Shown one piece after another: positions 8,053 to 17,244 of a DNA stretch of 64,000 nucleotides. The notes beneath the pieces are model-generated. The model was not told the origin of the DNA. It did no database searches and worked only from the letters and a program-made list of their open reading frames with translations. Positions within the stretch are counted from its first letter, which is position 1; the number at the start of each line of letters is the position of its first letter. Position numbers and translations under genes: made by a program. The stretch is from Kluyvera sp047971185 (GTDB lineage: Bacteria > Pseudomonadota > Gammaproteobacteria > Enterobacterales > Enterobacteriaceae), in contig NZ_JBKDZH010000044.1 of the NCBI RefSeq assembly GCF_047971185.1, positions 1-64,000 on the forward strand, read 5' to 3'.

Positions 8053-9495
8053 ATGAACCTGTCATTTAACACCCGCTGGCGCGATGAGCTGCCAGGATTT
8101 TACAGTGCGCTACAGCCCACGCCGTTGCATAACGCCCGCGTGATCTGGCACAACGCGCCGCTGGCGCAAGAACTCTCTATCCCTGAATCGCTCTTTACCC
8201 CTGAGCACGGCGCTGGCGTGTGGGGCGGTGAAACATTGCTGCCCGGTATGTCGCCGCTGGCGCAAGTTTATAGCGGCCATCAGTTCGGCTCCTGGGCTGG
8301 TCAACTGGGCGATGGACGCGGCATTTTGCTGGGCGAACAGCAGCTGGCGAACGGCAAAACGGTCGACTGGCACCTGAAAGGCGCAGGGCTGACACCGTAT
8401 TCGCGGATGGGGGACGGGCGGGCGGTTTTGCGTTCGACTCTGCGCGAGAGCCTTGCGTCGGAGGCCATGCATTATCTGGGTATTCCCGGTACCCGCGCGC
8501 TGGCGGTGGTCACCAGCGATACGCCGGTCTATCGTGAAACGGTTGAATCGGGCGCGATGCTGATGCGGGTTGCCGAAAGCCATATTCGCTTCGGCCACTT
8601 TGAGCATTTCTACTATCGCCGCGATAACGACAGCGTCCGCACGCTGCTTGATTTCAGCCTCCGTCATTACTGGCCGCACCTGCAGCATGAGGCCGACGGT
8701 TACGCGCTGTGGTTCGAGGACGTTGTGGCGCGCACGGCGCGGATGATTGCCCGCTGGCAAACGGTCGGCTTTGCTCACGGCGTGATGAATACCGATAATA
8801 TGTCGATTCTGGGCCTGACGCTGGACTACGGCCCGTTTGGTTTTCTGGATGACTATCAGCCGACGTTTATCTGCAACCACTCTGACCATCAGGGGCGCTA
8901 TCGGTTTGATAATCAACCGGCGATAGGGCTGTGGAACCTGCAGTGTCTGGCGCAGGCGGTGTCGCCCTGGATCGCGGTAGATGCGCTCAACGCCGCCCTG
9001 GATGGCTACCAGGCGGTGCTGTTCCGGGAGTACGGGCAGCGCATGCGTAAAAAGCTGGGATTGTTCAGTGAACAAGAGGGCGACAACGATCTGCTTAACG
9101 GCCTGTACGCGCTGATGGAACGGGAAGGCAGCGACTATACCCGCACCTTCCGTCTGCTGAGCGAAACGGAGCAGCGTAGCGCCGCTTCACCGCTGCGGGA
9201 CGAATTTATTGACCGCGTGGCCTTCGATGGCTGGTTTACCCAGTACCGGGCGCGTCTACAGCTGGAACAGGTGGATGATGCCACGCGCCAGCAGGCCATG
9301 AAATTAGCCAACCCGGCGATGGTGCTGCGAAACTGGCTGGCGCAGCGGGCGATTGAGCAGGCGGAGAAGGGCGACTATCAGGAATTACATCGGCTGCATG
9401 AAGCGCTGCGCAACCCGTGGCACGATCGGGATGATGACTATGGACGCCGTCCGCCGGACTGGGGTAAGCGGCTGGAAGTGAGCTGCTCAAGCTAA
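8053..9495 (+). CDS. selO: protein adenylyltransferase SelO
   Basis: SelO (formerly YdiU) is a pseudokinase-fold enzyme that transfers AMP from ATP to Ser, Thr or Tyr of target proteins, linked to redox stress responses. The 480-residue protein matches the E. coli protein over its length. It contains the GAGLTPYSRMGDGRAVLRST nucleotide-binding region near 115-135 and the HGVMNTDNMSILG metal/catalytic motif near 240. The C-terminus ends in Cys-Ser-Ser; the Cys corresponds to the selenocysteine of eukaryotic SelO. A GGAGG ribosome site precedes the ATG. It stands alone on the plus strand, with hemP convergent to it. Confidence 0.96.
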   Translation: MNLSFNTRWRDELPGFYSALQPTPLHNARVIWHNAPLAQELSIPESLFTPEHGAGVWGGETLLPGMSPLAQVYSGHQFGSWAGQLGDGRGILLGEQQLANGKTVDWHLKGAGLTPYSRMGDGRAVLRSTLRESLASEAMHYLGIPGTRALAVVTSDTPVYRETVESGAMLMRVAESHIRFGHFEHFYYRRDNDSVRTLLDFSLRHYWPHLQHEADGYALWFEDVVARTARMIARWQTVGFAHGVMNTDNMSILGLTLDYGPFGFLDDYQPTFICNHSDHQGRYRFDNQPAIGLWNLQCLAQAVSPWIAVDALNAALDGYQAVLFREYGQRMRKKLGLFSEQEGDNDLLNGLYALMEREGSDYTRTFRLLSETEQRSAASPLRDEFIDRVAFDGWFTQYRARLQLEQVDDATRQQAMKLANPAMVLRNWLAQRAIEQAEKGDYQELHRLHEALRNPWHDRDDDYGRRPPDWGKRLEVSCSS

Positions 9496-9528
9496 CCAGG
9501 CCAACGCTGCGCTATGGCGATGGCGCAG

Positions 9529-9708
9529 CTACTTGGTCAGTATCAGCTTTCCGGCCTGAGTCTGTCGCAGCAGGTACTGCTGATCGCCATGCTCAATAAT
9601 CAAACGACCTTCCTGACCTAACAGCGTCTGGCTATCGATCCGACGATCGCGGGGGAGCGGGTGCGGGGCATTATTCTTCTGAGGTTCCAGTTCTGCGCAG
9701 GTATCCAT
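9529..9708 (-). CDS. hemP: hemin uptake protein HemP family
   Basis: This 59-residue reading frame matches the YdiE/HemP family. The conserved core is DRRIDSQTLLGQEGRLIIEH followed by the QQYLLRQTQAGKLILTK tail. HemP proteins are small basic proteins associated with haem and iron uptake genes; their mechanism is unclear. The gene is convergent with selO and its promoter region carries a good Fur box at 9738-9756, so iron repression is likely. In E. coli ydiE occupies the same place between ydiU (selO) and aroH. The N-terminal 16 residues are variable in the family. Confidence 0.88.
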   Translation of the reverse strand: MDTCAELEPQKNNAPHPLPRDRRIDSQTLLGQEGRLIIEHGDQQYLLRQTQAGKLILTK

Positions 9709-9737
9709 TTGCGAAATTCTATAATGAAAATCAATGT

Positions 9738-9756
9738 AACAATGATTTTCATTATC
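9738..9756 (-). promoter_or_regulatory. Fur box upstream of hemP
   Basis: Read on the minus strand this is GATAATGAAAATCATTGTT, 16 of 19 matches to the Fur consensus. The repeat extends further (AATGAAAATCAAT at 9723-9735), giving overlapping half-sites. It lies 30-48 bases before hemP. Confidence 0.8.
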
Positions 9757-9843
9757 AATATTCAGTCGGTTAACCGCAAGCGTTATTTACCACCAGATAA
9801 GGTAGGGAGATGTGCCCGCCGCTGTGCGGCGGGCAGGAGAGTG

Positions 9844-10890
9844 TTAAAGGCGGGTGGCCACCGCGGCGGCCAGTTTTTCCAGCAGCAGTTCGGTGTCTTC
9901 CCAGCTCAGGCAAGGATCGGTAATCGACTGGCCGTAGGTTAACGGCTGGTCGGCGACGATTTTTTGTGTCCCTTCGCGCAGGAAACTTTCCGCCATGATA
10001 CCGGCAATGGCGGAGGAGCCGTTGCGGATCTGCTGGCAGATATCGTCACACACTTCCAGCTGACGGCGGTGCTGTTTCTGGCAGTTACCGTGGCTAAAGT
10101 CGACGACCAGATGCTCAGGCAGGTCGAACTGATGAAGCGTATCGCAGGCCGCGGCGATATCGTCCGCGTGGTAGTTCGGCTTTTTGCCGCCGCGCATGAT
10201 GATATGGCCGTACGGGTTACCGCTAGTCTGATAGATCGTCATCTGGCCGTTTTTATCCGGCGACAGGAACATATGGCTGGCGCGGGCGGCGCGGATCGCG
10301 TCCACCGCAATGCGGGTGTTGCCATCGGTGCCGTTTTTAAACCCGACCGGGCAGGAAAGCGCGGAGGCCATTTCACGGTGAATCTGGCTTTCCGTGGTGC
10401 GCGCGCCAATTGCGCCCCAGCTGATCAGATCGGCGATGAACTGACCGGTCACCATATCGAGGAATTCGGTTGCCGTCGGTACGCCCAGGGTGTTCACCTG
10501 CAACAGCAGCTTACGCGCCTGCTCGATGCCGTGATTAACGCGGTAGCTACCGTTGAGATCCGGATCGGAGATCAACCCTTTCCAGCCCACCACGGTGCGC
10601 GGTTTTTCGAAGTAGGTGCGCATGACGATTTCCAGCTCGCCCTGATGTTTCTCACGCAGCACCTGAAGGCGGCGGGCGTAATCCACCGCCGCGTCCAGGT
10701 CGTGAATGGAACAGGGGCCAACGATCGCCAGCAGGCGGCGGTCTTCGCCGTTAAGGATTTTTTCAATGCGATGGCGTGAGGCGGTAACGTGGGCCGCAAC
10801 GTCCGGCGATACAGGGTGGCGCTGAGCAAGTTCAGCAGGCGTAATCAGGCTCTCAATTCGAGCGGTACGCAGTTCATCGGTCTTATTCAT
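9844..10890 (-). CDS. aroH: Trp-sensitive DAHP synthase
   Basis: AroH condenses phosphoenolpyruvate and erythrose 4-phosphate to DAHP, the first step of aromatic amino-acid synthesis; this isoenzyme is the tryptophan-sensitive one. The 348 residues equal E. coli AroH. Class I DAHP synthase motifs are visible: LLAIVGPCSIHD near 55, RTYFEKPRT, GARTTESQIHREMASGL-type active-site region, and VDFSHGNCQKQ. Assignment to AroH rather than AroF or AroG rests on the neighbourhood (ppsR, ppsA, hemP, selO) and on the TrpR operator upstream. A GC-rich hairpin at 9814-9834 may mark the end of its transcript. Confidence 0.95.
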   Translation of the reverse strand: MNKTDELRTARIESLITPAELAQRHPVSPDVAAHVTASRHRIEKILNGEDRRLLAIVGPCSIHDLDAAVDYARRLQVLREKHQGELEIVMRTYFEKPRTVVGWKGLISDPDLNGSYRVNHGIEQARKLLLQVNTLGVPTATEFLDMVTGQFIADLISWGAIGARTTESQIHREMASALSCPVGFKNGTDGNTRIAVDAIRAARASHMFLSPDKNGQMTIYQTSGNPYGHIIMRGGKKPNYHADDIAAACDTLHQFDLPEHLVVDFSHGNCQKQHRRQLEVCDDICQQIRNGSSAIAGIMAESFLREGTQKIVADQPLTYGQSITDPCLSWEDTELLLEKLAAAVATRL

Positions 10891-11032
10891 GGAAGTCTCA
10901 GAAATTTGTTGCTTCGCCAGTCAGGATGCTGGGAAGTGATGCACATCACGATAAACCAATCTGCGCTGAATTCAAGCGTGGCAGGTAATGTGCGCTCAAT
11001 CACAAAGCTATGATAAACAAAATTGCTGCATT

Positions 11033-11050
11033 GTACTAGTGTGTTAGTAC
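11033..11050. promoter_or_regulatory. TrpR operator of aroH
   Basis: GTACTA and TAGTAC form an inverted repeat with six bases between them, closely matching the TrpR operator core (CTAGT...TAGTAC). It sits about 145 bases before aroH and overlaps the last codons and stop of ppsR, as it does in E. coli. A TATCAT -10-like element lies just downstream on the minus strand near 11010. Confidence 0.75.
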
Positions 11051-11877
11051 ATTCTGCGACTTAATCCCATGATGTCCATGATTTTGGTAGCAATTTCTTC
11101 AACCGAGTAGTTAGTACTGTTTAGCCACGGGATCTGGTGACGGCGATACAGCGCCTCGACTTCCGCCACCTCCATTCGGCACTGACGCATTGACGCGTAG
11201 CGGCTGCTCTCGCGGCGTTCTTCACGAATGGCGGCTAGCCTTTCCGGGTTGATCGTCAGACCAAACAGCTTGTGCTGCAACGGCTTTAACGATGCGGGAA
11301 GCACCAGGTTATCCATGTCATCGGCAATAAACGGGTAGTTGGCGGCGCGAATACCAAACTGCATCGCCAGGTACAGGCTGGTGGGTGTTTTTCCACAGCG
11401 TGACACGCCCAGCAAGATGACCTGTGCCTGATCGAGATTGCGCAGCGAGATGCCATCGTCGTGCGCCAGGGTGTAATCGATGGCCGCGATACGCGCATCG
11501 TACTTGGTGAGGTTGCCAGGGGTTAAGCCGTGGGTGCGATGGGCAATGGGGGTCGGGTCAAGCTTCAGTTCTTCCTGCAGCGGCGCGACGAGCGCCTGCA
11601 CGATATCCTGACAAAATCCTTCACATTGCAGAATGATGTCGCGAATTTCGGGGATCACAATCGAATAGAATACCAGCGGCCGCACGCCCGTCTGCTGATA
11701 AATGGCGTCAATTTGCTCCTTGACCGCCCGCGCGCGGCTTTCGCTCTCGATAAACGGCAGGGTGATACTGTTGATCGCCACCGGGAACTGCGACATCACG
11801 GCGTGGCCCAGCACTTCCGCCGTAATCGCGGTACCGTCGGAAATATAAAATACCTGCCTGTCGACTGCGTTATCCAT
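11044..11877 (-). CDS. ppsR: PEP synthetase regulatory kinase/pyrophosphorylase
   Basis: PpsR (YdiA) is a bifunctional DUF299 enzyme that inactivates PpsA by ADP-dependent threonine phosphorylation and reactivates it by phosphate-dependent dephosphorylation. The 277-residue protein equals the E. coli length. It begins with the family stretch QVFYISDGTAITAEVLGHA and carries the P-loop GVSRCGKTPTS near residue 155. It is divergent from its substrate gene ppsA across 331 bases. Its stop lies inside the TrpR operator of the following aroH. Confidence 0.96.
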   Translation of the reverse strand: MDNAVDRQVFYISDGTAITAEVLGHAVMSQFPVAINSITLPFIESESRARAVKEQIDAIYQQTGVRPLVFYSIVIPEIRDIILQCEGFCQDIVQALVAPLQEELKLDPTPIAHRTHGLTPGNLTKYDARIAAIDYTLAHDDGISLRNLDQAQVILLGVSRCGKTPTSLYLAMQFGIRAANYPFIADDMDNLVLPASLKPLQHKLFGLTINPERLAAIREERRESSRYASMRQCRMEVAEVEALYRRHQIPWLNSTNYSVEEIATKIMDIMGLSRRMY

Positions 11878-12208
11878 ATTGCTTGACTCCCGTTAATTGC
11901 CTGAAAGGGTAAATTAAATTTAAACACACCCAGGCCGTATTTGTCTTAATTTTAAAAATGAAACGGTATTTTTATTTTTAATGAAATGGGTGTTTCAATT
12001 TCCAGATGACGTCAATAGACCGTCGGTTTCTGTGCCTTTTCAGACTAATCAGTAGGTTATGAATAAACAGGAATCAATCCTAAAAAGTAAAAAAATAATT
12101 TGCTTACACGATTCACCGTTTTTTTCGCCCGTTTAAATATGCGAGGATATTTTAAGTAGTCAGTCGTTTCTTATCACTGCTTCTTTAAATCATAAAAGGA
12201 TTGTCTCG
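11878..12208. promoter_or_regulatory. ppsR/ppsA divergent promoter region with Cra-like site
   Basis: This AT-rich 331-base gap carries a Cra (FruR) like element at 11957-11970, AATGAAACGGTATT, with one mismatch to the RSTGAAWCSNTHHW pattern. An inverted repeat TGAAA...TTTCA follows at 11982-11997. Cra is known to activate ppsA in E. coli. No gene is visible in the gap. Confidence 0.5.
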
Positions 12209-14587
12209 ATGTCCAACAATGGCTCGTCACCGCTGGTGCTTTGGTACAACCAACTCGGCATGAATGATGTAGACAGAGTTGGAGGCAAAAATGCCTCCTT
12301 GGGTGAAATGATTACTAATCTGTCCGGGATGGGGGTGTCAGTGCCCAACGGATTTGCCACCACTGCCGATGCGTTTAATCAGTTTCTCGACCAGAGCGGC
12401 GTAAACCAGCAGATTTATCAACTGTTGGATAACACCGATATTGACGACGTTACCGCTCTGGCGAAAGCCGGCGCGCAGATCCGCCAGTGGATCATCGACA
12501 CTCCTTTCCAGAGCGAACTGGAACAGGCTATTCACGAAGCGTATAACCAGCTGGCCGCCGATAACGCCAATGCCTCGTTTGCGGTGCGTTCTTCCGCGAC
12601 GGCGGAAGATATGCCGGATGCTTCCTTCGCCGGTCAGCAGGAAACCTTCCTCAACGTCCAGGGTTACGACGCGGTATTGGTCGCAGTGAAGCACGTCTTT
12701 GCCTCGCTGTTCAACGACCGCGCCATCTCCTACCGTGTACACCAGGGTTATGACCACCGTGGCGTCGCGCTCTCGGCGGGCGTACAGCTGATGGTGCGTT
12801 CTGACCTTGCCTCTTCCGGCGTGATGTTCTCCATTGATACCGAATCCGGCTTTGACCAGGTGGTGTTTATCACCTCCGCGTGGGGGCTGGGTGAAATGGT
12901 GGTGCAGGGCGCGGTGAACCCGGATGAGTTCTACGTTCACAAACCTACGCTGGCCGCTGGTCGTCCGGCGATTGTACGCCGCACAATGGGCTCGAAAAAA
13001 ATTCGCATGGTCTATGCGCCGACCCAGGAACACGGCAAGCAGGTGCGTATTGAAGACGTGCCGCAGCAGCAGTGCGATATCTTCTCGCTGACCAACGAGG
13101 AAGTGCAGGAGCTGGCGAAGCAGGCCGTGCAGATCGAAAAACACTACGGTCGTCCGATGGACATCGAGTGGGCAAAAGACGGCCACACCGGCAAACTGTT
13201 TATCGTTCAGGCGCGCCCTGAAACCGTCCGTTCGCGTGGCCAGGTGATGGAGCGCTACACGCTGCATTCGCAGGGGCGCATCGTGTCGGAAGGCCGCGCC
13301 ATCGGCCACCGCATCGGCGCGGGCCCGGTCAAAGTGATTCATGACATCAGCGAAATGAACCGCATCCAGCCGGGCGATGTGCTGGTGACCGACATGACCG
13401 ACCCGGATTGGGAACCGATCATGAAGAAAGCCGCGGCGATTGTCACCAACCGCGGTGGCCGTACCTGCCACGCGGCGATTATTGCCCGTGAACTGGGGAT
13501 CCCGGCGGTAGTGGGCTGTGGTGATGCCACCGAGCGCATGAAGGATGACGAAAAGGTCACCGTTTCCTGCGCCGAAGGCGACACCGGCTACGTTTACGCC
13601 GACCTGCTGGACTTCAGCGTGAAAAGCTCCAGCGTGGATACCATGCCGGATCTGCCGCTGAAGATCATGATGAACGTCGGTAACCCGGACCGCGCGTTTG
13701 ACTTCGCCTGCCTGCCAAACGAAGGCGTGGGCCTGGCGCGTCTTGAATTTATCATCAACCGGATGATCGGCGTGCACCCGCGCGCGCTGCTGGAGTTCGA
13801 TGACCAGGAACCGAAGCTGCAAAACGAAATCCGCGAAATGATGAAAGGTTTCGATTCGCCGAAAGAGTTCTACGTTGGCCGTCTGACGGAAGGGATCGCC
13901 ACGCTGGGCGCGGCGTTCTACCCGAAACGGGTGATCGTGCGTCTGTCTGACTTTAAGTCGAACGAATACGCGAACCTGGTCGGCGGCGAGCGCTACGAAC
14001 CGGAAGAAGAGAACCCGATGCTGGGCTTCCGCGGTGCCGGTCGCTATGTCTCTGACAGCTTCCGCGACTGCTTCGCGCTGGAGTGTGATGCGGTGAAACG
14101 CGTGCGTAACGACATGGGGCTGACCAACGTCGAGATCATGGTGCCGTTCGTGCGTACCGTGGAACAGGCGAAAGCGGTGGTGGATGAGCTGGCGCGCCAG
14201 GGCCTCAAGCGCGGCGAAAACGGGCTGAAAATCATCATGATGTGTGAAATTCCGTCCAACGCCCTGCTGGCAGAGCAGTTCCTTGAGCACTTTGACGGCT
14301 TCTCCATTGGCTCAAACGACATGACGCAGCTGGCGCTGGGTCTGGACCGCGATTCCGGCGTGGTTTCCGCGCTGTTTGATGAGCGTAACGACGCGGTGAA
14401 AGCGCTGCTGTCGATGGCGATTCGTGCGGCGAAGAAACAGGGCAAATATGTCGGCATTTGCGGGCAGGGGCCGTCCGACCACGAAGACTTCGCGGCCTGG
14501 CTGATGGATGAGGGGATCGACAGCCTGTCGCTGAACCCGGACACCGTCGTGCAGACCTGGCTGAGTCTGGCCGAACTGAAAAAGTAA
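12209..14587 (+). CDS. ppsA: phosphoenolpyruvate synthase
   Basis: PpsA converts pyruvate and ATP to phosphoenolpyruvate, AMP and phosphate, a key step of gluconeogenesis from three-carbon substrates. The 792-residue protein equals the E. coli length. It has an N-terminal ATP-grasp pyruvate-binding domain, the central swivelling domain with the phosphorylated His in GGRTCHAAIIARELG (about 421), and a C-terminal PEP-utilising TIM barrel ending with the active-site Cys region GICGQGPSD. The Thr next to the catalytic His is the PpsR target. A strong terminator follows. Confidence 0.98.
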   Translation: MSNNGSSPLVLWYNQLGMNDVDRVGGKNASLGEMITNLSGMGVSVPNGFATTADAFNQFLDQSGVNQQIYQLLDNTDIDDVTALAKAGAQIRQWIIDTPFQSELEQAIHEAYNQLAADNANASFAVRSSATAEDMPDASFAGQQETFLNVQGYDAVLVAVKHVFASLFNDRAISYRVHQGYDHRGVALSAGVQLMVRSDLASSGVMFSIDTESGFDQVVFITSAWGLGEMVVQGAVNPDEFYVHKPTLAAGRPAIVRRTMGSKKIRMVYAPTQEHGKQVRIEDVPQQQCDIFSLTNEEVQELAKQAVQIEKHYGRPMDIEWAKDGHTGKLFIVQARPETVRSRGQVMERYTLHSQGRIVSEGRAIGHRIGAGPVKVIHDISEMNRIQPGDVLVTDMTDPDWEPIMKKAAAIVTNRGGRTCHAAIIARELGIPAVVGCGDATERMKDDEKVTVSCAEGDTGYVYADLLDFSVKSSSVDTMPDLPLKIMMNVGNPDRAFDFACLPNEGVGLARLEFIINRMIGVHPRALLEFDDQEPKLQNEIREMMKGFDSPKEFYVGRLTEGIATLGAAFYPKRVIVRLSDFKSNEYANLVGGERYEPEEENPMLGFRGAGRYVSDSFRDCFALECDAVKRVRNDMGLTNVEIMVPFVRTVEQAKAVVDELARQGLKRGENGLKIIMMCEIPSNALLAEQFLEHFDGFSIGSNDMTQLALGLDRDSGVVSALFDERNDAVKALLSMAIRAAKKQGKYVGICGQGPSDHEDFAAWLMDEGIDSLSLNPDTVVQTWLSLAELKK

Positions 14588-14604
14588 TTCGCTTTTCTGC
14601 GGAA

Positions 14605-14632
14605 ATCCCGGGCCAGGCCCGGGATTTTTTTA
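14605..14632 (+). terminator. intrinsic terminator after ppsA
   Basis: ATCCCGGGC and GCCCGGGAT form a perfect stem followed by a TTTTTTT tract. Confidence 0.92.
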
Positions 14633-14797
14633 TCTCAGTGTTGCGTGCGATCACACTCCGTAAAGAAAACCAAATATCGTAAATCTGCTGGCAATTTCAA
14701 CAATTGTTCCCGGCAGACCACTTCTGAATACTGAGGCTGACATCTTGTGCTTACCTGAATATTTTCGGGTATTTATCAGCGAATCAGGAGAGTGGCT

Positions 14798-17173
14798 ATG
14801 ACCCCGATTTACAAAGATCCTCAACGTTCGATTAAAGAACGCGTCGCCGATTTGCTGGCGCGAATGACGCCGGAAGAAAAGTATGCCCAGATGCATGCCT
14901 GGTGGCTGGTGCTATCAGAAGACGGTCACCACCGCGAGCGTAGCGACATGAGCGATGAGTTTGCGGGCGTTAGCGAACAGACTTCCCTGAGCGAGCGTTT
15001 AAAGCTAGGTGTCGGGCAGATCACCCGTCCGCTCGGCACCCACATTGTCGATGCCAGAACCGGCGTACGCGCGGCGAACCGTCTGCAAAAAATGATGATG
15101 GAAGACACGCGGCTGGGCATTCCTGCGCTGTTCCACGAAGAGTGCCTCGTAGGCTTGTTGTGCAAGAATGCCACGTTGTTCCCTTCGTCGTTGAACTACG
15201 GCTCCACCTGGGATCCTGAACTGGTTAAACGCGCGGCTCAACAAATTGGTGAAGAAGCGCGATCCACCGGCTGTAAGCAAGGATTAGCGCCGGTGCTGGA
15301 CGTCTCCAGAGACGTGCGCTGGGGGCGTACGGAAGAGACGTTCGGCGAGGATCCCTGGCTGGTGGGTGTGATGGCCTGCGCCTATGTTGAAGGACTACAG
15401 GGTGAGAAACGCGACGTGCTGGCCACTCTGAAACACTACGTCGGCCACTCTTTCAGCGAAGGAGCGCGTAACCATGCGCCGGTGCATCTCGGCTTCCGTG
15501 AACTGAACGATACCTTCCTGCTGCCGTTTGAGATGGCGGTGAAACGTGCGCACGCCGGTTCGGTTATGCCAGCCTATCACGATATTGATAACCAGCCCGG
15601 CCACAGTGACAGCTTCCTGCTGACCACGGTGCTGCGTGAGCGCTGGGGCTTTGATGGGATTGTGGTGGCCGATTACGGCGGCGTCAGCCTGCTGCATCAG
15701 CACCATGGCGTGGCACAGGATGCGGCGGAATCAGCGGCGCTGGCGTTTAACGCCGGGCTGGACGTTGAGCTGCCGAAAGACGACTGTGCGCGTCACCTGG
15801 CAGAGGCGGTGGCGCGCGGGCTAATCACGCCGGAAAAAATCGACGAAATCGTCTCGCGTACCTTAACGGAAAAATTCCGTCTTGGTCTGTTTGAGCATCC
15901 TTACGTTGATGAAAACGCTATCTCGCTGCAGTCCAACGCGACGCGGCAGGTTGCCAGAGAGGTGGCCACCCGCTCGATCACGCTGCTGGAAAACCGCGAT
16001 GCGCTGCCGCTGGCGGGCAACCCGCGCGTGGCGGTGGTTGGCCCCACTGCGGACGACCCGCTGGCGCTGCTCAGCGGCTATAGCTTCCCGGTGCATTTGA
16101 TCATCAGCGATATGGTGGAAAAAACCGCGCAGGTCACCACGCCGCTGGCGGCGCTACGTGAGTATCTCGGCGACAGCCGTGTGCGTTACGCCAAAGGCTG
16201 CCACATCATCGAGCAGCGCATGGCCGGCGCGCCGGTCTTCCCCGGCGACAGCTCCGGCAAACCGATGCAGTCATCGCCGGTCTCACAGGATCTCAGCCTG
16301 ATTGCTGATGCGGTCCGCGCCGCGCAGGACAGCGATGTAGTGGTGGCCTGCGTCGGCGATCTGGCGGGGCTGTTCCAGAGCGGCACCGTCGGTGAAGGCT
16401 CGGATACCGACAGCCTGAATCTGCCCGGTGTTCAGCAACAGCTGCTACAGGCGCTGGTTGATACCGGTAAACCGGTAGTGGTGGTGATGACCGGCGGACG
16501 GCCATACAACCTCCAGGGGCTGGAAAGCAAGGTCGCCGCGCTGATGCTGGCATGGGCTCCCGGGCAGGAGGGCGGCTGGGCCATTGCCGACGTACTGACC
16601 GGGCGCGCCGAACCGCAGGGGCGCCTGGTGGTCAGCGTACCCAAAAGCGCGGGCGCAATGCCGTTTTACTACAACCACAAACTGAAGAGCGGCGGCACGC
16701 CGTTTGCATTCCATTTCGGCGCGCTGTACCCGTTTGGCTACGGCAAAGGCTGGGGCGATTTCCACTATTCACAGCTGCAGCTTGCAGAGGCTGAAGTGGC
16801 GATTGACGGTGAAATTGCGCTGCGTGTGACGGTAAAAAACCACGGAGAGCGTAGCGGCAGTGAGGTGGTGCAGGTCTATGTTCGCGACAAGGTGGCCTCT
16901 ATGGTGCGCCCGCTCCAGGAGTTAAAGGCCTTCCAGCGCGTGACGTTAGCGCCGGGCGAGCAGGCGACGCTTACCTTTACCCTGCCGGTTGATATGCTTA
17001 ACTTCACCAGTTACGAAGGCCAGCGCATCGTTGAGCCCGGCGAGTTTGAACTGCAGGTGGGAAGTTCATCGGCGGATATTCACGGTCGCGTGACGGTATC
17101 TATCACGGGCAAAACACGCACGCTGCCTTCGGAGTGGGAAATGATGAGCCGCTGCGAAGTGGGATGCGAATAA
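14798..17173 (+). CDS. glycoside hydrolase family 3 beta-glycosidase
   Basis: The 791-residue product is a family 3 glycosidase, most likely a beta-glucosidase or beta-xylosidase acting on short oligosaccharides. The N-terminal TIM barrel has the Lys212-His213 pair and the nucleophile Asp292 in GIVVADYGG. The alpha/beta sandwich domain follows at about 390-610, and a fibronectin-III-like C-terminal domain at about 665-770. There is no signal peptide, so it is probably cytosolic and needs an unseen importer. The ATG at 14798 is preferred to a GTG at 14792 because AGGAG lies 7 bases before it. It is not E. coli BglX, which is periplasmic. The substrate is not determined. Confidence 0.85.
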   Translation: MTPIYKDPQRSIKERVADLLARMTPEEKYAQMHAWWLVLSEDGHHRERSDMSDEFAGVSEQTSLSERLKLGVGQITRPLGTHIVDARTGVRAANRLQKMMMEDTRLGIPALFHEECLVGLLCKNATLFPSSLNYGSTWDPELVKRAAQQIGEEARSTGCKQGLAPVLDVSRDVRWGRTEETFGEDPWLVGVMACAYVEGLQGEKRDVLATLKHYVGHSFSEGARNHAPVHLGFRELNDTFLLPFEMAVKRAHAGSVMPAYHDIDNQPGHSDSFLLTTVLRERWGFDGIVVADYGGVSLLHQHHGVAQDAAESAALAFNAGLDVELPKDDCARHLAEAVARGLITPEKIDEIVSRTLTEKFRLGLFEHPYVDENAISLQSNATRQVAREVATRSITLLENRDALPLAGNPRVAVVGPTADDPLALLSGYSFPVHLIISDMVEKTAQVTTPLAALREYLGDSRVRYAKGCHIIEQRMAGAPVFPGDSSGKPMQSSPVSQDLSLIADAVRAAQDSDVVVACVGDLAGLFQSGTVGEGSDTDSLNLPGVQQQLLQALVDTGKPVVVVMTGGRPYNLQGLESKVAALMLAWAPGQEGGWAIADVLTGRAEPQGRLVVSVPKSAGAMPFYYNHKLKSGGTPFAFHFGALYPFGYGKGWGDFHYSQLQLAEAEVAIDGEIALRVTVKNHGERSGSEVVQVYVRDKVASMVRPLQELKAFQRVTLAPGEQATLTFTLPVDMLNFTSYEGQRIVEPGEFELQVGSSSADIHGRVTVSITGKTRTLPSEWEMMSRCEVGCE

Positions 17174-17214
17174 TTTTCGGTAGTATGGACATCAGAGAAG
17201 GATGTTTTGAATGC

Positions 17215-17234
17215 GGTAGCCCTTAGGGGCTACC
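17215..17234. other. hairpin between convergent genes
   Basis: GGTAGCCC and GGGCTACC form an 8-bp stem with a four-base loop between the glycosidase and the DUF262 operon. There is no T tract on either side, so terminator function is uncertain. Confidence 0.4.
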
Positions 17235-17244
17235 GGCGTATGGA

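Noticed and set aside
9964..10779. 271-codon plus-strand frame inside aroH
   Set aside because: Complement of the aroH coding sequence, which is identified with confidence; no domain is seen.
12338..14290. 650-codon open frame on the minus strand inside ppsA
   Set aside because: It is the antisense shadow of a strongly conserved gene. It is His- and Arg-rich, has no recognisable domain or ribosome site, and arises from GC-rich codon use in ppsA.
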